This document shows, piece by piece, positions 9,635-18,500 of a DNA stretch of 26,772 nt. The translations under genes and the position numbers were made by a program. Below the pieces are notes generated by a model. That model saw only the letters and a list, made by a program, of their open reading frames with translations. It was not told the origin of the DNA and did not search any database. Every line of letters begins with the position of its first letter. Position 1 is the first letter of the stretch. Source of the DNA: an uncultured Gammaproteobacteria bacterium (lineage in GTDB: Bacteria; Pseudomonadota; Gammaproteobacteria; GCA-2729495); NCBI GenBank assembly GCA_947258805.1, contig CAMYJV010000011.1, forward strand, positions 20,669 to 47,440, given 5' to 3'.

Positions 9635-10915
9635 ATGCACTACCAGCCCACCCGGCGGGTTGCCATCGTCGGCAGCAAGCGCATCCCGTTCCTGCGCGCC
9701 AACACCAGCTATGCAGACGCGTCGAACCAGGACCTGATGACCGCATCGCTGCAAGCGCTGGTTACGGCCTGCAAGCTCGAAGGTGTGCGCCTGGGTGACG
9801 TCTCTCTCGGCGCGGTGATCAAGCATTCGCGCGATTGGAACCTGGCTCGGGAGTGCGTGCTGGGCAGCGGGCTGTCGCCGGAAACTCCGGCCTTCGATCT
9901 GCAGCGGGCCTGCGGCACGAGCCTGGAAGCGGCCATCCTGATCGGCAACAAGATCGCGCTGGGACAAATCGATGCGGGCATTGCTGCCGGCGTCGACTCC
10001 ATCAGCGATGCGCCGATCGTCTACAGCGAAGGGTTGCGCAAGATCCTGTTGCGCAGCGCGCGGGGCCGGAGCCTCGGCGACAAGCTGAAACCGTGGCTGG
10101 GCCTGCGGCCGCGGCACTTCAAGCCAGCCTTCCCCGGCGTGGTGGAACCGCGCACCGGGCTGAGCATGGGCGAGAGCACGGAGCTCACTGCCAAAGAATG
10201 GGCCGTTACCCGTGAGGCGCAGGATGAGCTGGCTTATCACAGCCATCATCACGCTGCCGCGGCGTGGGAAGAAGGCTTCTACTCGGATCTCGTGGTGCCT
10301 TTCGCCGGCGCCGACAAAGATAACAATGTGCGCGCCGACACCTCCATAGAGAAACTCGCGAAGCTCAGAACCGTGTTCGACCGCACGGAGAACGGCACGA
10401 TGACAGCCGGCAACAGCACGCCGCTCACAGACGGTGCCGCATCCGTGCTGCTCGCGTCAGAAGACTGGGCCCGCGAACACGGGCTGCCGGTACTCGCCTA
10501 CCTGAGCTACGGGCAGGCCGCCGCGGTGGACTTCGTCAAGCGCGACGGTTTGCTGATGGCGCCGGCCTTCGCGGTATCGAAGATGCTGAAGGACGCCAAC
10601 CTCAGTTTTGCGGACTTCGACCTGTTCGAAATTCACGAGGCTTTCGCCGCACAGACGCTGGCCACGCTGGCAGCCTGGGAAGACGCGGATTTCTGCCGCG
10701 ACAGGCTGGGCCGCGACGCGCCCCTGGGACCGGTGGACCGCGCAAAGCTGAACGTCAAAGGCGGCAGTCTTGCTATTGGTCACCCCTTTGCCGCCACCGG
10801 CGCGCGCATCCTGGGCGGCCTGGCCAAGCTGCTGGACCAGCGCGGCGGCGGCCGGGGCCTGGTCTCGGTGTGCACAGCCGGCGGCATGGGCGTGACGGCA
10901 ATTGTCGAGAAGTAG
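9635..10915 (+). CDS. Acetyl-CoA C-acyltransferase (thiolase, FadI-like)
   Basis: This is a 426-residue thiolase, which either cleaves 3-ketoacyl-CoA in beta-oxidation or condenses two acyl-CoAs. The catalytic residues are visible: the nucleophile Cys93 in LQRACGTSLEA, His334 in FEIHEAFAAQ, His383 in GHPFAATGARI, and the second Cys413 in CTAGGMG. MTAGNSTPLTDGAA, at about 255-269, is the usual conserved loop. The length and the inserted loop around 130-190 suggest the FadI or trifunctional beta-subunit branch rather than short biosynthetic thiolases. A ribosome-binding site (CGGAG) precedes the ATG by a few bases. No hydratase/dehydrogenase partner (FadJ) lies next to it, so the in vivo direction and chain length are open. 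Confidence 0.92.
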   Translation: MHYQPTRRVAIVGSKRIPFLRANTSYADASNQDLMTASLQALVTACKLEGVRLGDVSLGAVIKHSRDWNLARECVLGSGLSPETPAFDLQRACGTSLEAAILIGNKIALGQIDAGIAAGVDSISDAPIVYSEGLRKILLRSARGRSLGDKLKPWLGLRPRHFKPAFPGVVEPRTGLSMGESTELTAKEWAVTREAQDELAYHSHHHAAAAWEEGFYSDLVVPFAGADKDNNVRADTSIEKLAKLRTVFDRTENGTMTAGNSTPLTDGAASVLLASEDWAREHGLPVLAYLSYGQAAAVDFVKRDGLLMAPAFAVSKMLKDANLSFADFDLFEIHEAFAAQTLATLAAWEDADFCRDRLGRDAPLGPVDRAKLNVKGGSLAIGHPFAATGARILGGLAKLLDQRGGGRGLVSVCTAGGMGVTAIVEK

Positions 10916-11045
10916 AAACGGTGGGTGGCAATCAATGCACGAACGCAGCGTCAGCGAAAACTCTTGTCGTTGGCCCTCCCGTGTGCGGTGGATGGATGTC
11001 TGACTCCGCATCAATGAACAAGCGTAGCGGCTACCAGGGACCTTG

Positions 11046-12761
11046 ATGGCAACCTTCAACCAATTCCTGATCGATGCGAACAGTTACCTGTGGCACGACT
11101 CGGTCCTGTTCATCATCCTCGGCACCGGGGTGCTGTTCACTCTCTGGAGTCGCTTCTCTCAGTACCGGGCGCTGACCCACGGCATTACGGTGCTGCGCGG
11201 CCGCTATGACAATCCGGACGACCCCGGCGCAATCAACCACTTCCAGGCACTGTCGGCCGCTTTGTCGGCCACCGTCGGGCTAGGCAACATCGGCGGCGTG
11301 GCCATGGCCATTTCCCTCGGCGGCCCCGGGGCGGTGTTCTGGATGTGGGTAGTCGCCTTCATCGGCATGGCGCTGAAGCTCACCGAGGTCACGCTGTCAA
11401 TGCTCTACCGGAATACGGAAGATCCGGACAATCCGCACGGCGGGCCCATGTGGGTCATCAGCAAGTCCCTGGCCCGGCACGGCCCGGGCTGGGCCAAAGT
11501 GGGGCGGATCATCGGCTCGATCTTCTGCGTAACGCTGCTGATTTCGACGATGACGGCGGGCAACATGTTCCAGGCATGGAACGTCGGCGAAATCACCGAG
11601 TCCTATTTCGCGGTACCGAGCATCATGACGGGAATCGTGCTCGCGATTCTCGTCGGCATGGTCATCATCGGTGGCATCAAGCGCATCGGCGCCGTTGCCG
11701 GCCGGCTGGTGCCGATCATGCTCAGCATGTACCTGGTGGCCGCAGCCTATGTGATTGTCGTGAACATCGCCGACATTCCGGCCATGTTTGCGCTGATCGT
11801 CCGGTCCGCGTTTCTGCCGGCGGAGGCAACCGGTGCTTTTATCGGCGGGGCGGCCGGCTACGCCTTTTTGTTTGGCATGAAGCGCGCGCTGTTTTCCAAC
11901 GAGGTGGGCCAGGGTTCGTCACCCATTGCGCACTCCGCGGCGAAGACCAACGAACCGGTGCGCGAGGCCGTGGTCGCAGGGTTGGAACCGTTCATCGACA
12001 CGCTGGTCGTCTGCACGCTGACTGCGATGGTGATCCTGACTACCGGCATCTGGAATCGCGACGCCGCCGTGCAGTTGCCGGACGTGCCGGCCGTCGCGGC
12101 GGTGGGCGAAGGAGTGTGGCAACTGGCAGACAGCCCGGTGCCCGCCGACGGCTGGGTCGAGGGCGGCCAGTTCTTCACGATAGTCACCGCGCACCCGAAC
12201 AAGACATCGAAGAGCCGCCTGCACCGGGTGCAGGGCACGGCCTACGCCGATGCCGCCGGCACGCTGCGAATACGCTGGGACCCCTTTGTCGGGCCCGAAC
12301 AGCCGCAAGCGAACGCCGAGGTTTACGAGACCCTGGTCGGTGCGACGCTCACGGCCCGCGCCTTCGACGAGGTAACGCCCGGTCTCGGCAAATGGCTGGT
12401 TACGCTGGCCTCGTGGCTGTTCGCGATCTCGACCATGATCTCCTGGAGCTATTATGGCGAGCAGGGAATGGTCTTCCTGGCCGGTGAACGTTCCGTGATG
12501 GCCTACAAGCTGGTGTTCTGCATCCTGTGCGTGGTGGCCACGTCGGGCTTTTTGAAGACCGACGCGCAGCTGGACAACCTCACGGGAATCGGTACCGGTG
12601 TGATGCTGTTCGCGAACCTGCCCATCATGTGGCTGTTGGGCCGCCAGGCCATGCTTGCGTATCACAACTACATCGAGCGGCTGGACGACGGGCGCATCGG
12701 CAAGGGCCACGAGCCTCCGTCGCTGGAAGACCTGATCAGCGGCCGGGACGTGCAACGTTGA
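11046..12761 (+). CDS. Sodium:alanine symporter (AGCS) family protein with extra extracytoplasmic insert
   Basis: This is a 571-residue inner-membrane Na+-coupled amino-acid symporter. AGCS signatures are SAALSATVGLGNIGGVA followed by LGGPGAVFWMW (residues 70-101), SNEVGQGSSPIAHSAAKT followed by EPVREAVVAGLEPFIDTL (284-320), and SWSYYGEQ (467-473). Family members are usually about 450-550 residues. Here a hydrophilic stretch at about 337-435 interrupts the last third between two membrane helices and faces the periplasm. AGGGA at 11036-11040 precedes the ATG at 11046 by five bases, so that start is preferred over the TTG at 11043. It heads a run of six closely spaced genes. Alanine, glycine or another small amino acid is the likely substrate, by family only. 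Confidence 0.93.
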   Translation: MATFNQFLIDANSYLWHDSVLFIILGTGVLFTLWSRFSQYRALTHGITVLRGRYDNPDDPGAINHFQALSAALSATVGLGNIGGVAMAISLGGPGAVFWMWVVAFIGMALKLTEVTLSMLYRNTEDPDNPHGGPMWVISKSLARHGPGWAKVGRIIGSIFCVTLLISTMTAGNMFQAWNVGEITESYFAVPSIMTGIVLAILVGMVIIGGIKRIGAVAGRLVPIMLSMYLVAAAYVIVVNIADIPAMFALIVRSAFLPAEATGAFIGGAAGYAFLFGMKRALFSNEVGQGSSPIAHSAAKTNEPVREAVVAGLEPFIDTLVVCTLTAMVILTTGIWNRDAAVQLPDVPAVAAVGEGVWQLADSPVPADGWVEGGQFFTIVTAHPNKTSKSRLHRVQGTAYADAAGTLRIRWDPFVGPEQPQANAEVYETLVGATLTARAFDEVTPGLGKWLVTLASWLFAISTMISWSYYGEQGMVFLAGERSVMAYKLVFCILCVVATSGFLKTDAQLDNLTGIGTGVMLFANLPIMWLLGRQAMLAYHNYIERLDDGRIGKGHEPPSLEDLISGRDVQR

Positions 12762-12789
12762 GTTGATTCGCGCAAGGCGCTCCGGCCCC

Positions 12790-13149
12790 ATGTGGAAAGC
12801 GATACTCGCCGCCATCCTGGTCTACCTCGCAACCGACGCGGCGGGAGACTTCCTCCTCAAGCCCATTGGCCTGAGCTACATGCACGCCTTCGTGGCCATG
12901 TTCTGCGGAATGCTCGTCGGCGGCTACCTGGCCGGGCGGAACTTCATCTGGATTGCGGTCGCGCTGAACCTGGCCTTTTCGACACTGACCTATGTTGTCG
13001 TCGCGCAGATGCGCGAGCAGACGGTGCTCAGTTTGATCATGGAACAGCACCCGATGGTTTCCATCGGCTCCTATGCCGGCGCGATCCTCGGCGCCTGGCT
13101 GGGTCGGCGGCTGGCCACCCTGAGACATCCGGAACCAATTAACGAATAG
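12790..13149 (+). CDS. Small membrane protein, unknown function
   Basis: This is a 119-residue hydrophobic protein with about four predicted membrane segments, near residues 3-22, 32-50, 55-77 and 90-107. I do not recognise the family. The ATG at 12790 starts directly at a hydrophobic segment (MWKAILAAILVYL). A TTG at 12763, two bases after the upstream stop codon, would add nine basic residues and is a real alternative, since neither start has a strong ribosome-binding site. It sits between the AGCS symporter and the TAXI protein, with 28 and 72 bp spacers, so co-transcription is likely. Its place suggests a membrane accessory to one of them, which is inference. Confidence 0.75.
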   Translation: MWKAILAAILVYLATDAAGDFLLKPIGLSYMHAFVAMFCGMLVGGYLAGRNFIWIAVALNLAFSTLTYVVVAQMREQTVLSLIMEQHPMVSIGSYAGAILGAWLGRRLATLRHPEPINE

Positions 13150-13221
13150 CGGCTCCGGACCACACCGGCAACCTATACAGTGACTGTCGGTACGACCGGA
13201 AAAAAACAACGGAGACACGAC

Positions 13222-14535
13222 ATGAGTCGGGGCCTTAAACGCGCCTGGCAAGGCATCAAGGACATCGGTGGCACCTGGGGGCTGGCTGTCGTCATCATCG
13301 TGGCGGCCATGGTGGCGGCCTATCAGTTTGTCGGACCTCCGCCGCCGGACCGCATCGTGATGGCCACGGGTTCAACCGGGGGCGCCTACGAACGCTTCGG
13401 CGACCGGTATGCGGCAATGCTGGCCAACGACGGTATTACGCTGGAGCTCCGGCCCACGGCGGGCTCGGTGGAAAACCTCGGTTTGCTGGAAGCCGGCGAT
13501 GCGGATATCGCTTTCGTACAAAGCGGGTTGGCCAACGCACAGCCGAGCAGCAAAGTCATGGCCCTGGGTTCGCTGTACCTGGAACCGCTGTGGCTGTTCC
13601 TGCGCGAGGGCTTGAGCATTGAAGACATTGGCGAGCTGGCGGGCGCGCGCGTCAACGTCGGCGCCGAAGGCAGCGGCACCCGGGCCGTGGCCCTGACGCT
13701 GCTCGCCGCGAACGGGGTTGATAGCAACAACGCGCAGCTCAGCGATCTGCCCGGCGTGGAAGCCGCGACCGCTTTCGGTCGCGGTGAACTCGATGCCGCG
13801 TTCCTGGTGGCTGCGCCAGAGTCGGTAGTCGTACGCCAGCTGACCGCGACAACCGGTGTCACGCTCTACGACTTCGAACGCACACCAGCCTACGCGCGCG
13901 TTTATCGCTTCCTGTCCCCGGTGCTGTTGCCCGAAGGGCTGCTGGACCTGAATGCGAACGTTCCCGACCGTGACATTCACACGACTGCGCCAACGGCGAT
14001 GCTCGCCGCGAACCGCACGCTGCACCCGGCACTGATCGACCTGCTGCTGGTGGCCGCAGCCGAGATTCACGGCGGCAGCAGCCTGCTCAGCGATCCGGGG
14101 GACTTTCCCACGCCGCGCTTCGTGGACCTGCCCCTGAGTGAAGAGGCGGCCAGGCACTTCGAACGCGGCCCGCCCTTCCTGCTGCGCTACCTGCCATTCT
14201 GGGCCGCAACACTGGTTGATCGGCTATGGGTATTGTTGCTGCCGCTGATCGGCCTGGCCATCCCGATCTTCAAGCTGGTACCGCCCGCGTTTCGCTGGCG
14301 CGTGCGCCGGCGGCTGCTGAATATGTATGACGAACTGGATTCGCTGGATCCCGCACAGGTTGCCCTCGCCGACGATGCTGACCTGAAGCAGCGACTGGAA
14401 CGGCTGGAATCCATAGACCACGAGGTAGCCGAACTCGCGGTGCCGCGGGGTTACACGGACGACGTTTACAAACTTCGCCGGGACGTGGACCTGGTGCGCC
14501 GACGCGTGCGGTCTGCCGAAAGGCAGGGCCAATAG
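13222..14535 (+). CDS. TAXI family (TRAP-associated) solute-binding protein, membrane-anchored at both ends
   Basis: This 437-residue protein has a periplasmic TAXI solute-binding domain, the type that normally delivers ligands to TRAP transporters. An uncleaved N-terminal helix (about 19-37) anchors it. The domain begins at RIVMATGSTGGAYERFGDRY and contains AGSVENLGLLEAGDADIAFV and GAEGSGTRAVALTLL, all typical of TAXI proteins. Near residues 330-352 a second membrane helix follows (LWVLLLPLIGLAIPIFKLV), then a basic, charged, probably coiled-coil cytoplasmic tail of about 80 residues. Ordinary TAXI proteins are about 320 residues and end after the binding domain. GGAG at 13211-13214 precedes the ATG at 13222 by seven bases, which fixes the start. 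No TRAP membrane subunit is adjacent. Ligand unknown. Confidence 0.88.
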   Translation: MSRGLKRAWQGIKDIGGTWGLAVVIIVAAMVAAYQFVGPPPPDRIVMATGSTGGAYERFGDRYAAMLANDGITLELRPTAGSVENLGLLEAGDADIAFVQSGLANAQPSSKVMALGSLYLEPLWLFLREGLSIEDIGELAGARVNVGAEGSGTRAVALTLLAANGVDSNNAQLSDLPGVEAATAFGRGELDAAFLVAAPESVVVRQLTATTGVTLYDFERTPAYARVYRFLSPVLLPEGLLDLNANVPDRDIHTTAPTAMLAANRTLHPALIDLLLVAAAEIHGGSSLLSDPGDFPTPRFVDLPLSEEAARHFERGPPFLLRYLPFWAATLVDRLWVLLLPLIGLAIPIFKLVPPAFRWRVRRRLLNMYDELDSLDPAQVALADDADLKQRLERLESIDHEVAELAVPRGYTDDVYKLRRDVDLVRRRVRSAERQGQ

Positions 14536-14626
14536 GGCCGCAGACTGTCCCGTTCAGACAAATCAGGCGCCGGTCCCCGAGACTGAATAGAATCAGAATC
14601 CGGGCCGCGAATAACAAGAACAATCA

Positions 14627-15295
14627 TTGATCAGCATCCACGACCTCGACTTCCGCTACGCGCGCGGCGACTTTCGCCTGCAGGTGCCGGCGCTCGACGT
14701 CGCCGCCGGCGAACGGGTAGCCGTGGTCGGGGCCAGCGGATCGGGCAAGACCACGCTGCTGGACATCGTTGCGGGCATTCGTAAGGCGGCCGCCGGTGAC
14801 GTCACGGTTGGCGGCAACGCACTTGCCGGACTGTCTGACGCCGCGTGTCAGGACTATCGGATAAAGCACATCGGCCTGATCTTCCAGGCCTTCGAGCTCC
14901 TCGAATACCTGACCGTGCGCGACAACATATTGCTGCCGTACCGGATCGGGCGGACGCTGCAACGACCGGCCGATATCGACACCCGTCTAGACAAGCTGGC
15001 AGGGGAAACGGGTATCGCGTCACGGCTCGACCGTTACCCGGAGCAACTTTCGCAAGGCGAGCGACAGCGCGCCGCAATCTGCCGGGCACTGATTACCGCA
15101 CCGGAGCTGATACTGGCCGACGAACCCACTGGCAACCTGGACCCTCAGAACAAGCAGCGCGTGCTGGCACTGCTGCTGGAGCAGGTCGCGAACCACGGCG
15201 CAACGCTGGTGATGGTGACCCACGACCACGATCTGCTCGAACCTTTCGACCGGGTGCTGGACATGCGCGATTTTCACGGCACCACTGCATCGTGA
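14627..15295 (+). CDS. ABC transporter ATP-binding protein, LolD/MacB-like
   Basis: This is a 222-residue cytoplasmic ATPase that powers the permease encoded next. All ABC motifs are present: Walker A GASGSGKTT (35-43), Q-loop FQ at 86-87, signature LSQGERQR (141-148) and Walker B with catalytic Glu in LILADEPTGNLD (161-172). The ADEPTGNLD form and the size fit the LolD/MacB/FtsE branch, which works in envelope processes (lipoprotein release, efflux, mechanotransmission) rather than bulk import. The start appears to be TTG at 14627, because no ATG or GTG precedes Walker A closely enough; the ribosome-binding site is weak. It overlaps the permease by GTGA. Confidence 0.93.
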   Translation: MISIHDLDFRYARGDFRLQVPALDVAAGERVAVVGASGSGKTTLLDIVAGIRKAAAGDVTVGGNALAGLSDAACQDYRIKHIGLIFQAFELLEYLTVRDNILLPYRIGRTLQRPADIDTRLDKLAGETGIASRLDRYPEQLSQGERQRAAICRALITAPELILADEPTGNLDPQNKQRVLALLLEQVANHGATLVMVTHDHDLLEPFDRVLDMRDFHGTTAS

Positions 15296-16482
15296 GAAAC
15301 GTGCTGTATCTCGCCTGGCGTTACCTGGCATTCAACCGCTGGAAGACCGGCATCCTGATTGCGGCGATCACCGTCATCCTGTTCCTGCCGCTGGCGCTGG
15401 AACTGGTGCTGGAACGCAGTTCCGAACGCCTGCGGGCGCGCGCGACAGACACGCCGCTGCTGCTCGGCGCGCCCGGCAGCCCGCTGGAACTGGTGCTGAG
15501 CTCGCTGTATTTCGATGGCGATCCACCCGCCCCGCTGAAGTACGCCACCGTCGCAGGAGTGAACGGCACCGGCCTGGCCACGGCCATTCCGCTGCACCTG
15601 GGTTACCGGGTCAGCACGCAACCTGTTGTGGGCACCAGCCTCGGGTACTTCGACTTTCGGGGCCTGCGCATCGCGGCGGGCCGGATGCTCGCGCTGCCCG
15701 GCGAAGCGGTACTCGGCGCCGCAGCCGCCGAGGCGCTGGGGGCCGCACCGGGCGACGGCGTGGTGACCTCGCCGGACACCGTATTCGACGTCACCGGCAC
15801 CTATCCGCTGAAGCTGGACGTCGTGGGCGTGCTAGCGCCAACCGGCACACCGGATGACCGGGCCGTGTTTGTGGACGTGCGCACCACGTGGATCATCGGC
15901 GGCATCGGCCACGGCCACGAGGACCTCGCTAAGCCCGAAGCCTCAGGCTCGGTGTTGAAGCGGGATGGTCAGAACATTGTCGCCAATGCAGCGGTGGTCC
16001 AGTACCGGGAAATCACCCCGGACAATCTGGCGAATTTTCATTTTCACGGCGACACCGGTAAATTCCCGGTGACCGCCATCATCGCAGTGGCCGCCGACGA
16101 TAAGTCTGGGGTGCTGCTGGAGGGTCGCTACCAGGATGCCGGTGCGCCGGTTCGCGCGGCGCGCCCCACCGCAGTCATGGATGACCTGCTGGCCACGGTG
16201 TTCACCGTGCGCCAGTATGTGCTGGCAGCGGTAGCCCTGGTAGGCGTGGGCACGCTGGCGACAATCGCGCTGGTCTTCCTGTTGTCTATCCGTCTGCGCC
16301 GCGCGGAAATCCATACAATGACGCGCATTGGCGCTGCGCCGGGCCGGGTGGCCGCAATTCTCGGCGCCGAGATCCTGCTGGTGCTGGTCGCGAGCCTGGT
16401 ACTCGCCAGTATTTTGACGGCCCTGGCCACGGCTTGGGGCGATGAACTGTTCCGCTGGATTCTTTTGGCGGACAACGCGTAA
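15292..16482 (+). CDS. FtsX/MacB-like ABC transporter permease
   Basis: This is a 396-residue permease partner of the preceding ATPase. The GTG at 15292 overlaps the ATPase stop codon (GTGA). An N-terminal helix (about 17-38) is followed by a periplasmic MacB-type domain of about 270 residues. A helix at about 310-332, a short basic cytoplasmic segment with the family coupling sequence (RRAEIHTMTRIGAAPGRV), and a helix at about 352-377 follow. Members of this superfamily normally have four helices; only three are visible here and the protein stops 15-20 residues after the third. Such systems carry out periplasmic work, for example lipoprotein extraction or peptide efflux. The substrate is unknown. 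Confidence 0.88.
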   Translation: MRNVLYLAWRYLAFNRWKTGILIAAITVILFLPLALELVLERSSERLRARATDTPLLLGAPGSPLELVLSSLYFDGDPPAPLKYATVAGVNGTGLATAIPLHLGYRVSTQPVVGTSLGYFDFRGLRIAAGRMLALPGEAVLGAAAAEALGAAPGDGVVTSPDTVFDVTGTYPLKLDVVGVLAPTGTPDDRAVFVDVRTTWIIGGIGHGHEDLAKPEASGSVLKRDGQNIVANAAVVQYREITPDNLANFHFHGDTGKFPVTAIIAVAADDKSGVLLEGRYQDAGAPVRAARPTAVMDDLLATVFTVRQYVLAAVALVGVGTLATIALVFLLSIRLRRAEIHTMTRIGAAPGRVAAILGAEILLVLVASLVLASILTALATAWGDELFRWILLADNA

Positions 16483-16522
16483 TGCGACGCACGATGGTGC
16501 GGACAATAATTACCAGGACCTG

Positions 16523-18244
16523 ATGACCCGCACGACCAAGACGCTTCTTATCCTGATGACCGGCCTGCTGCCAATGGCGGCCGCAGGTGATGCCATCATC
16601 CGCACGCAGGCGATGTTCGCATCCACGATCGCCGAGCTTTACGTCGAAAAGACGTCGGTCCGGCTGGAACTGGAGATCGGGCTGGCGGACATCGGTGCCT
16701 TTCGCAGCCTGTTGCCGAACGAAATCCACCAGCAACTGGGCTTCGATGCGGCACCGATGAGTGCCCGCGTTGCGCGCTTCCTGGACAGCGAATTCGTCAT
16801 TGTCGCCGACGGCGAAATGCTCGACGGTGAACTGCTGCGTATAGGCCCGGCCGAGCGGGTGCGCCGAGATGACATCACGGGGGAACCTCTGCCGGCTGCC
16901 GCAGAGCCGGAGACCGTCATCAATGCCACATTCCTCTGGATGCTGGACAAGCAGCCGCAGCAGATCGAGTTTGGTCTTGCGTTGCCGGATGCCGCCTCTG
17001 TAGGCTTTGTGGTCTATCACGAAGGCATAGCGGTGAACGACTTCCGCTATATGACGGCCGGCCAGGTGTTGAACCTGGACTGGAGCGACCCGTGGTACAG
17101 CGCCTTCGACACGCGCGCGCTGCGCCGCCAGTACTACGCGCCAATGACCGGCTTCATCTACGTGGAACCCTACGAGGTGCGCAAGGAAATTATCGTCCGG
17201 CCGAAAGACGTGCAGCGCTACGTCGACCTCGGGCTCGAGGGCCTCGACACTATCCCGGTGGAAATGCAGGCGGAAGTGCGGCAGAAGATCATCGACTTCC
17301 TGAGCCAGCACCACCCGGTGACTATAGACGGCAAGCCGGCCGAGCCGGCCATGGTGCGCGCGGACTTCCTGGAGCGCACGCTGCGCACCAGCCGCGTGAT
17401 CGATCCGCCGGAAGAACTGGACGTGAACGCCGCAATCATGGGCGTGAAATTCATCTACCCGCACGAGTCCTTTCCCGACAACGCCACCATGCGCTGGGAC
17501 CTGTTCGACGACAGAACGCAAATGGTGCCCGTGTCAGCCGTAGACCCGACGGGCCCTTTGCCGCAGTTCCTGGAACCGGATTACGACCTGCTGGAGTGGC
17601 AAAACTTCATCCGCATTCCGGTGATACCGCAACTCGCAGAAGTGATAACGCCGCCGAGTGCCGTGGCGCAGGCCCTCTACTACGGCCGGTGGGGCCTGTT
17701 GCTGATCACCGCGCTGCTGATGCTGTGGTTTGTCCGCTCCGCCATGACACCGACCAACAAGCTGGCGGGCATCGGCATCCTGACCGGCGTCGGCATTGCG
17801 GTGACTGTCGGCGGCTGGTGGCTGGGTGGCCAGGTCAGGCTCAATGACAACACAACACGCTCGGTCGTGACCAGCGTACTGACCAACGTGTACCGCGCCT
17901 TCGATTTCCGCGCCGAAAGCGACGTGTACGACGTGCTCGAACGCAGCGTCGACGGCGAGCTGTTGCGCGACGTATATCTCGAGATGCGCCGGGGGCTGGT
18001 GCTTGCAAGCCAGGGCGGCGCGAGCGCCCGGGTCAAGGACGTGGAGCTCGTCGACCTGCAGACAGAACCGGCAGCAGATCAGGGTATCCAGGCCCGGGCC
18101 ACCTGGCAGGTACGGGCGGCCGTCGGCCACTGGGGCCACATCCACGAACGGCGCAACGAATACCAGGCCGATCTGCGCCTGCAGCCGATCGACGGTGCGT
18201 GGAAGCTGGTGGACGTAGAAATTCTCGACGAAGTCCGGCTCTAG
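16523..18244 (+). CDS. Large exported membrane protein with two periplasmic domains, unknown family
   Basis: This is a 573-residue protein that I cannot assign to a named family. A cleavable signal peptide covers about residues 1-21 (cleavage predicted after MAAA). An extracytoplasmic region of about 365 residues follows, then two membrane helices near 388-406 and 413-436. The C-terminal domain of about 135 residues (437-573) should face the periplasm again. That last domain has an alternating pattern (LERSVDGELLRDVYLEMRR, then GHWGHIHERRNEYQADL) suggesting a compact alpha+beta fold. AGGA at 16515-16518 precedes the ATG, and the gene starts 40 bp after the permease stop, so it is probably in the same operon and may be the periplasmic partner of the ABC unit (inference). 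Confidence 0.85.
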   Translation: MTRTTKTLLILMTGLLPMAAAGDAIIRTQAMFASTIAELYVEKTSVRLELEIGLADIGAFRSLLPNEIHQQLGFDAAPMSARVARFLDSEFVIVADGEMLDGELLRIGPAERVRRDDITGEPLPAAAEPETVINATFLWMLDKQPQQIEFGLALPDAASVGFVVYHEGIAVNDFRYMTAGQVLNLDWSDPWYSAFDTRALRRQYYAPMTGFIYVEPYEVRKEIIVRPKDVQRYVDLGLEGLDTIPVEMQAEVRQKIIDFLSQHHPVTIDGKPAEPAMVRADFLERTLRTSRVIDPPEELDVNAAIMGVKFIYPHESFPDNATMRWDLFDDRTQMVPVSAVDPTGPLPQFLEPDYDLLEWQNFIRIPVIPQLAEVITPPSAVAQALYYGRWGLLLITALLMLWFVRSAMTPTNKLAGIGILTGVGIAVTVGGWWLGGQVRLNDNTTRSVVTSVLTNVYRAFDFRAESDVYDVLERSVDGELLRDVYLEMRRGLVLASQGGASARVKDVELVDLQTEPAADQGIQARATWQVRAAVGHWGHIHERRNEYQADLRLQPIDGAWKLVDVEILDEVRL

Positions 18245-18500
18245 CTGCCTGGAAATGGGGCGCTTCAGAGTCCTGGCTGGCCTTAGATCTCACCTGCCCA
18301 TTGCCGCTTTCCGGGTGGGAATTTCCGCGCCTCGTCGATCGGTTGAAACCGCAAACCAAAGCGGACAGTAAACGCGAGCCGACCTCGAAGTCTCGAATAG
18401 GTTGACTGACGGAGAATGATACGGCCAGCCGTCGTGGTAATTGCGTACTTGGCACAAAGCCCTGTTTGAACCAAATTTAATCTTTCGAGGGGTGATGCAG

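Noticed and set aside
10916..11045. Terminator or promoter between the thiolase and the AGCS gene
   Set aside because: No convincing hairpin with a U-run and no paired -35/-10 boxes were found, so it remains open whether the six-gene block has its own promoter here.
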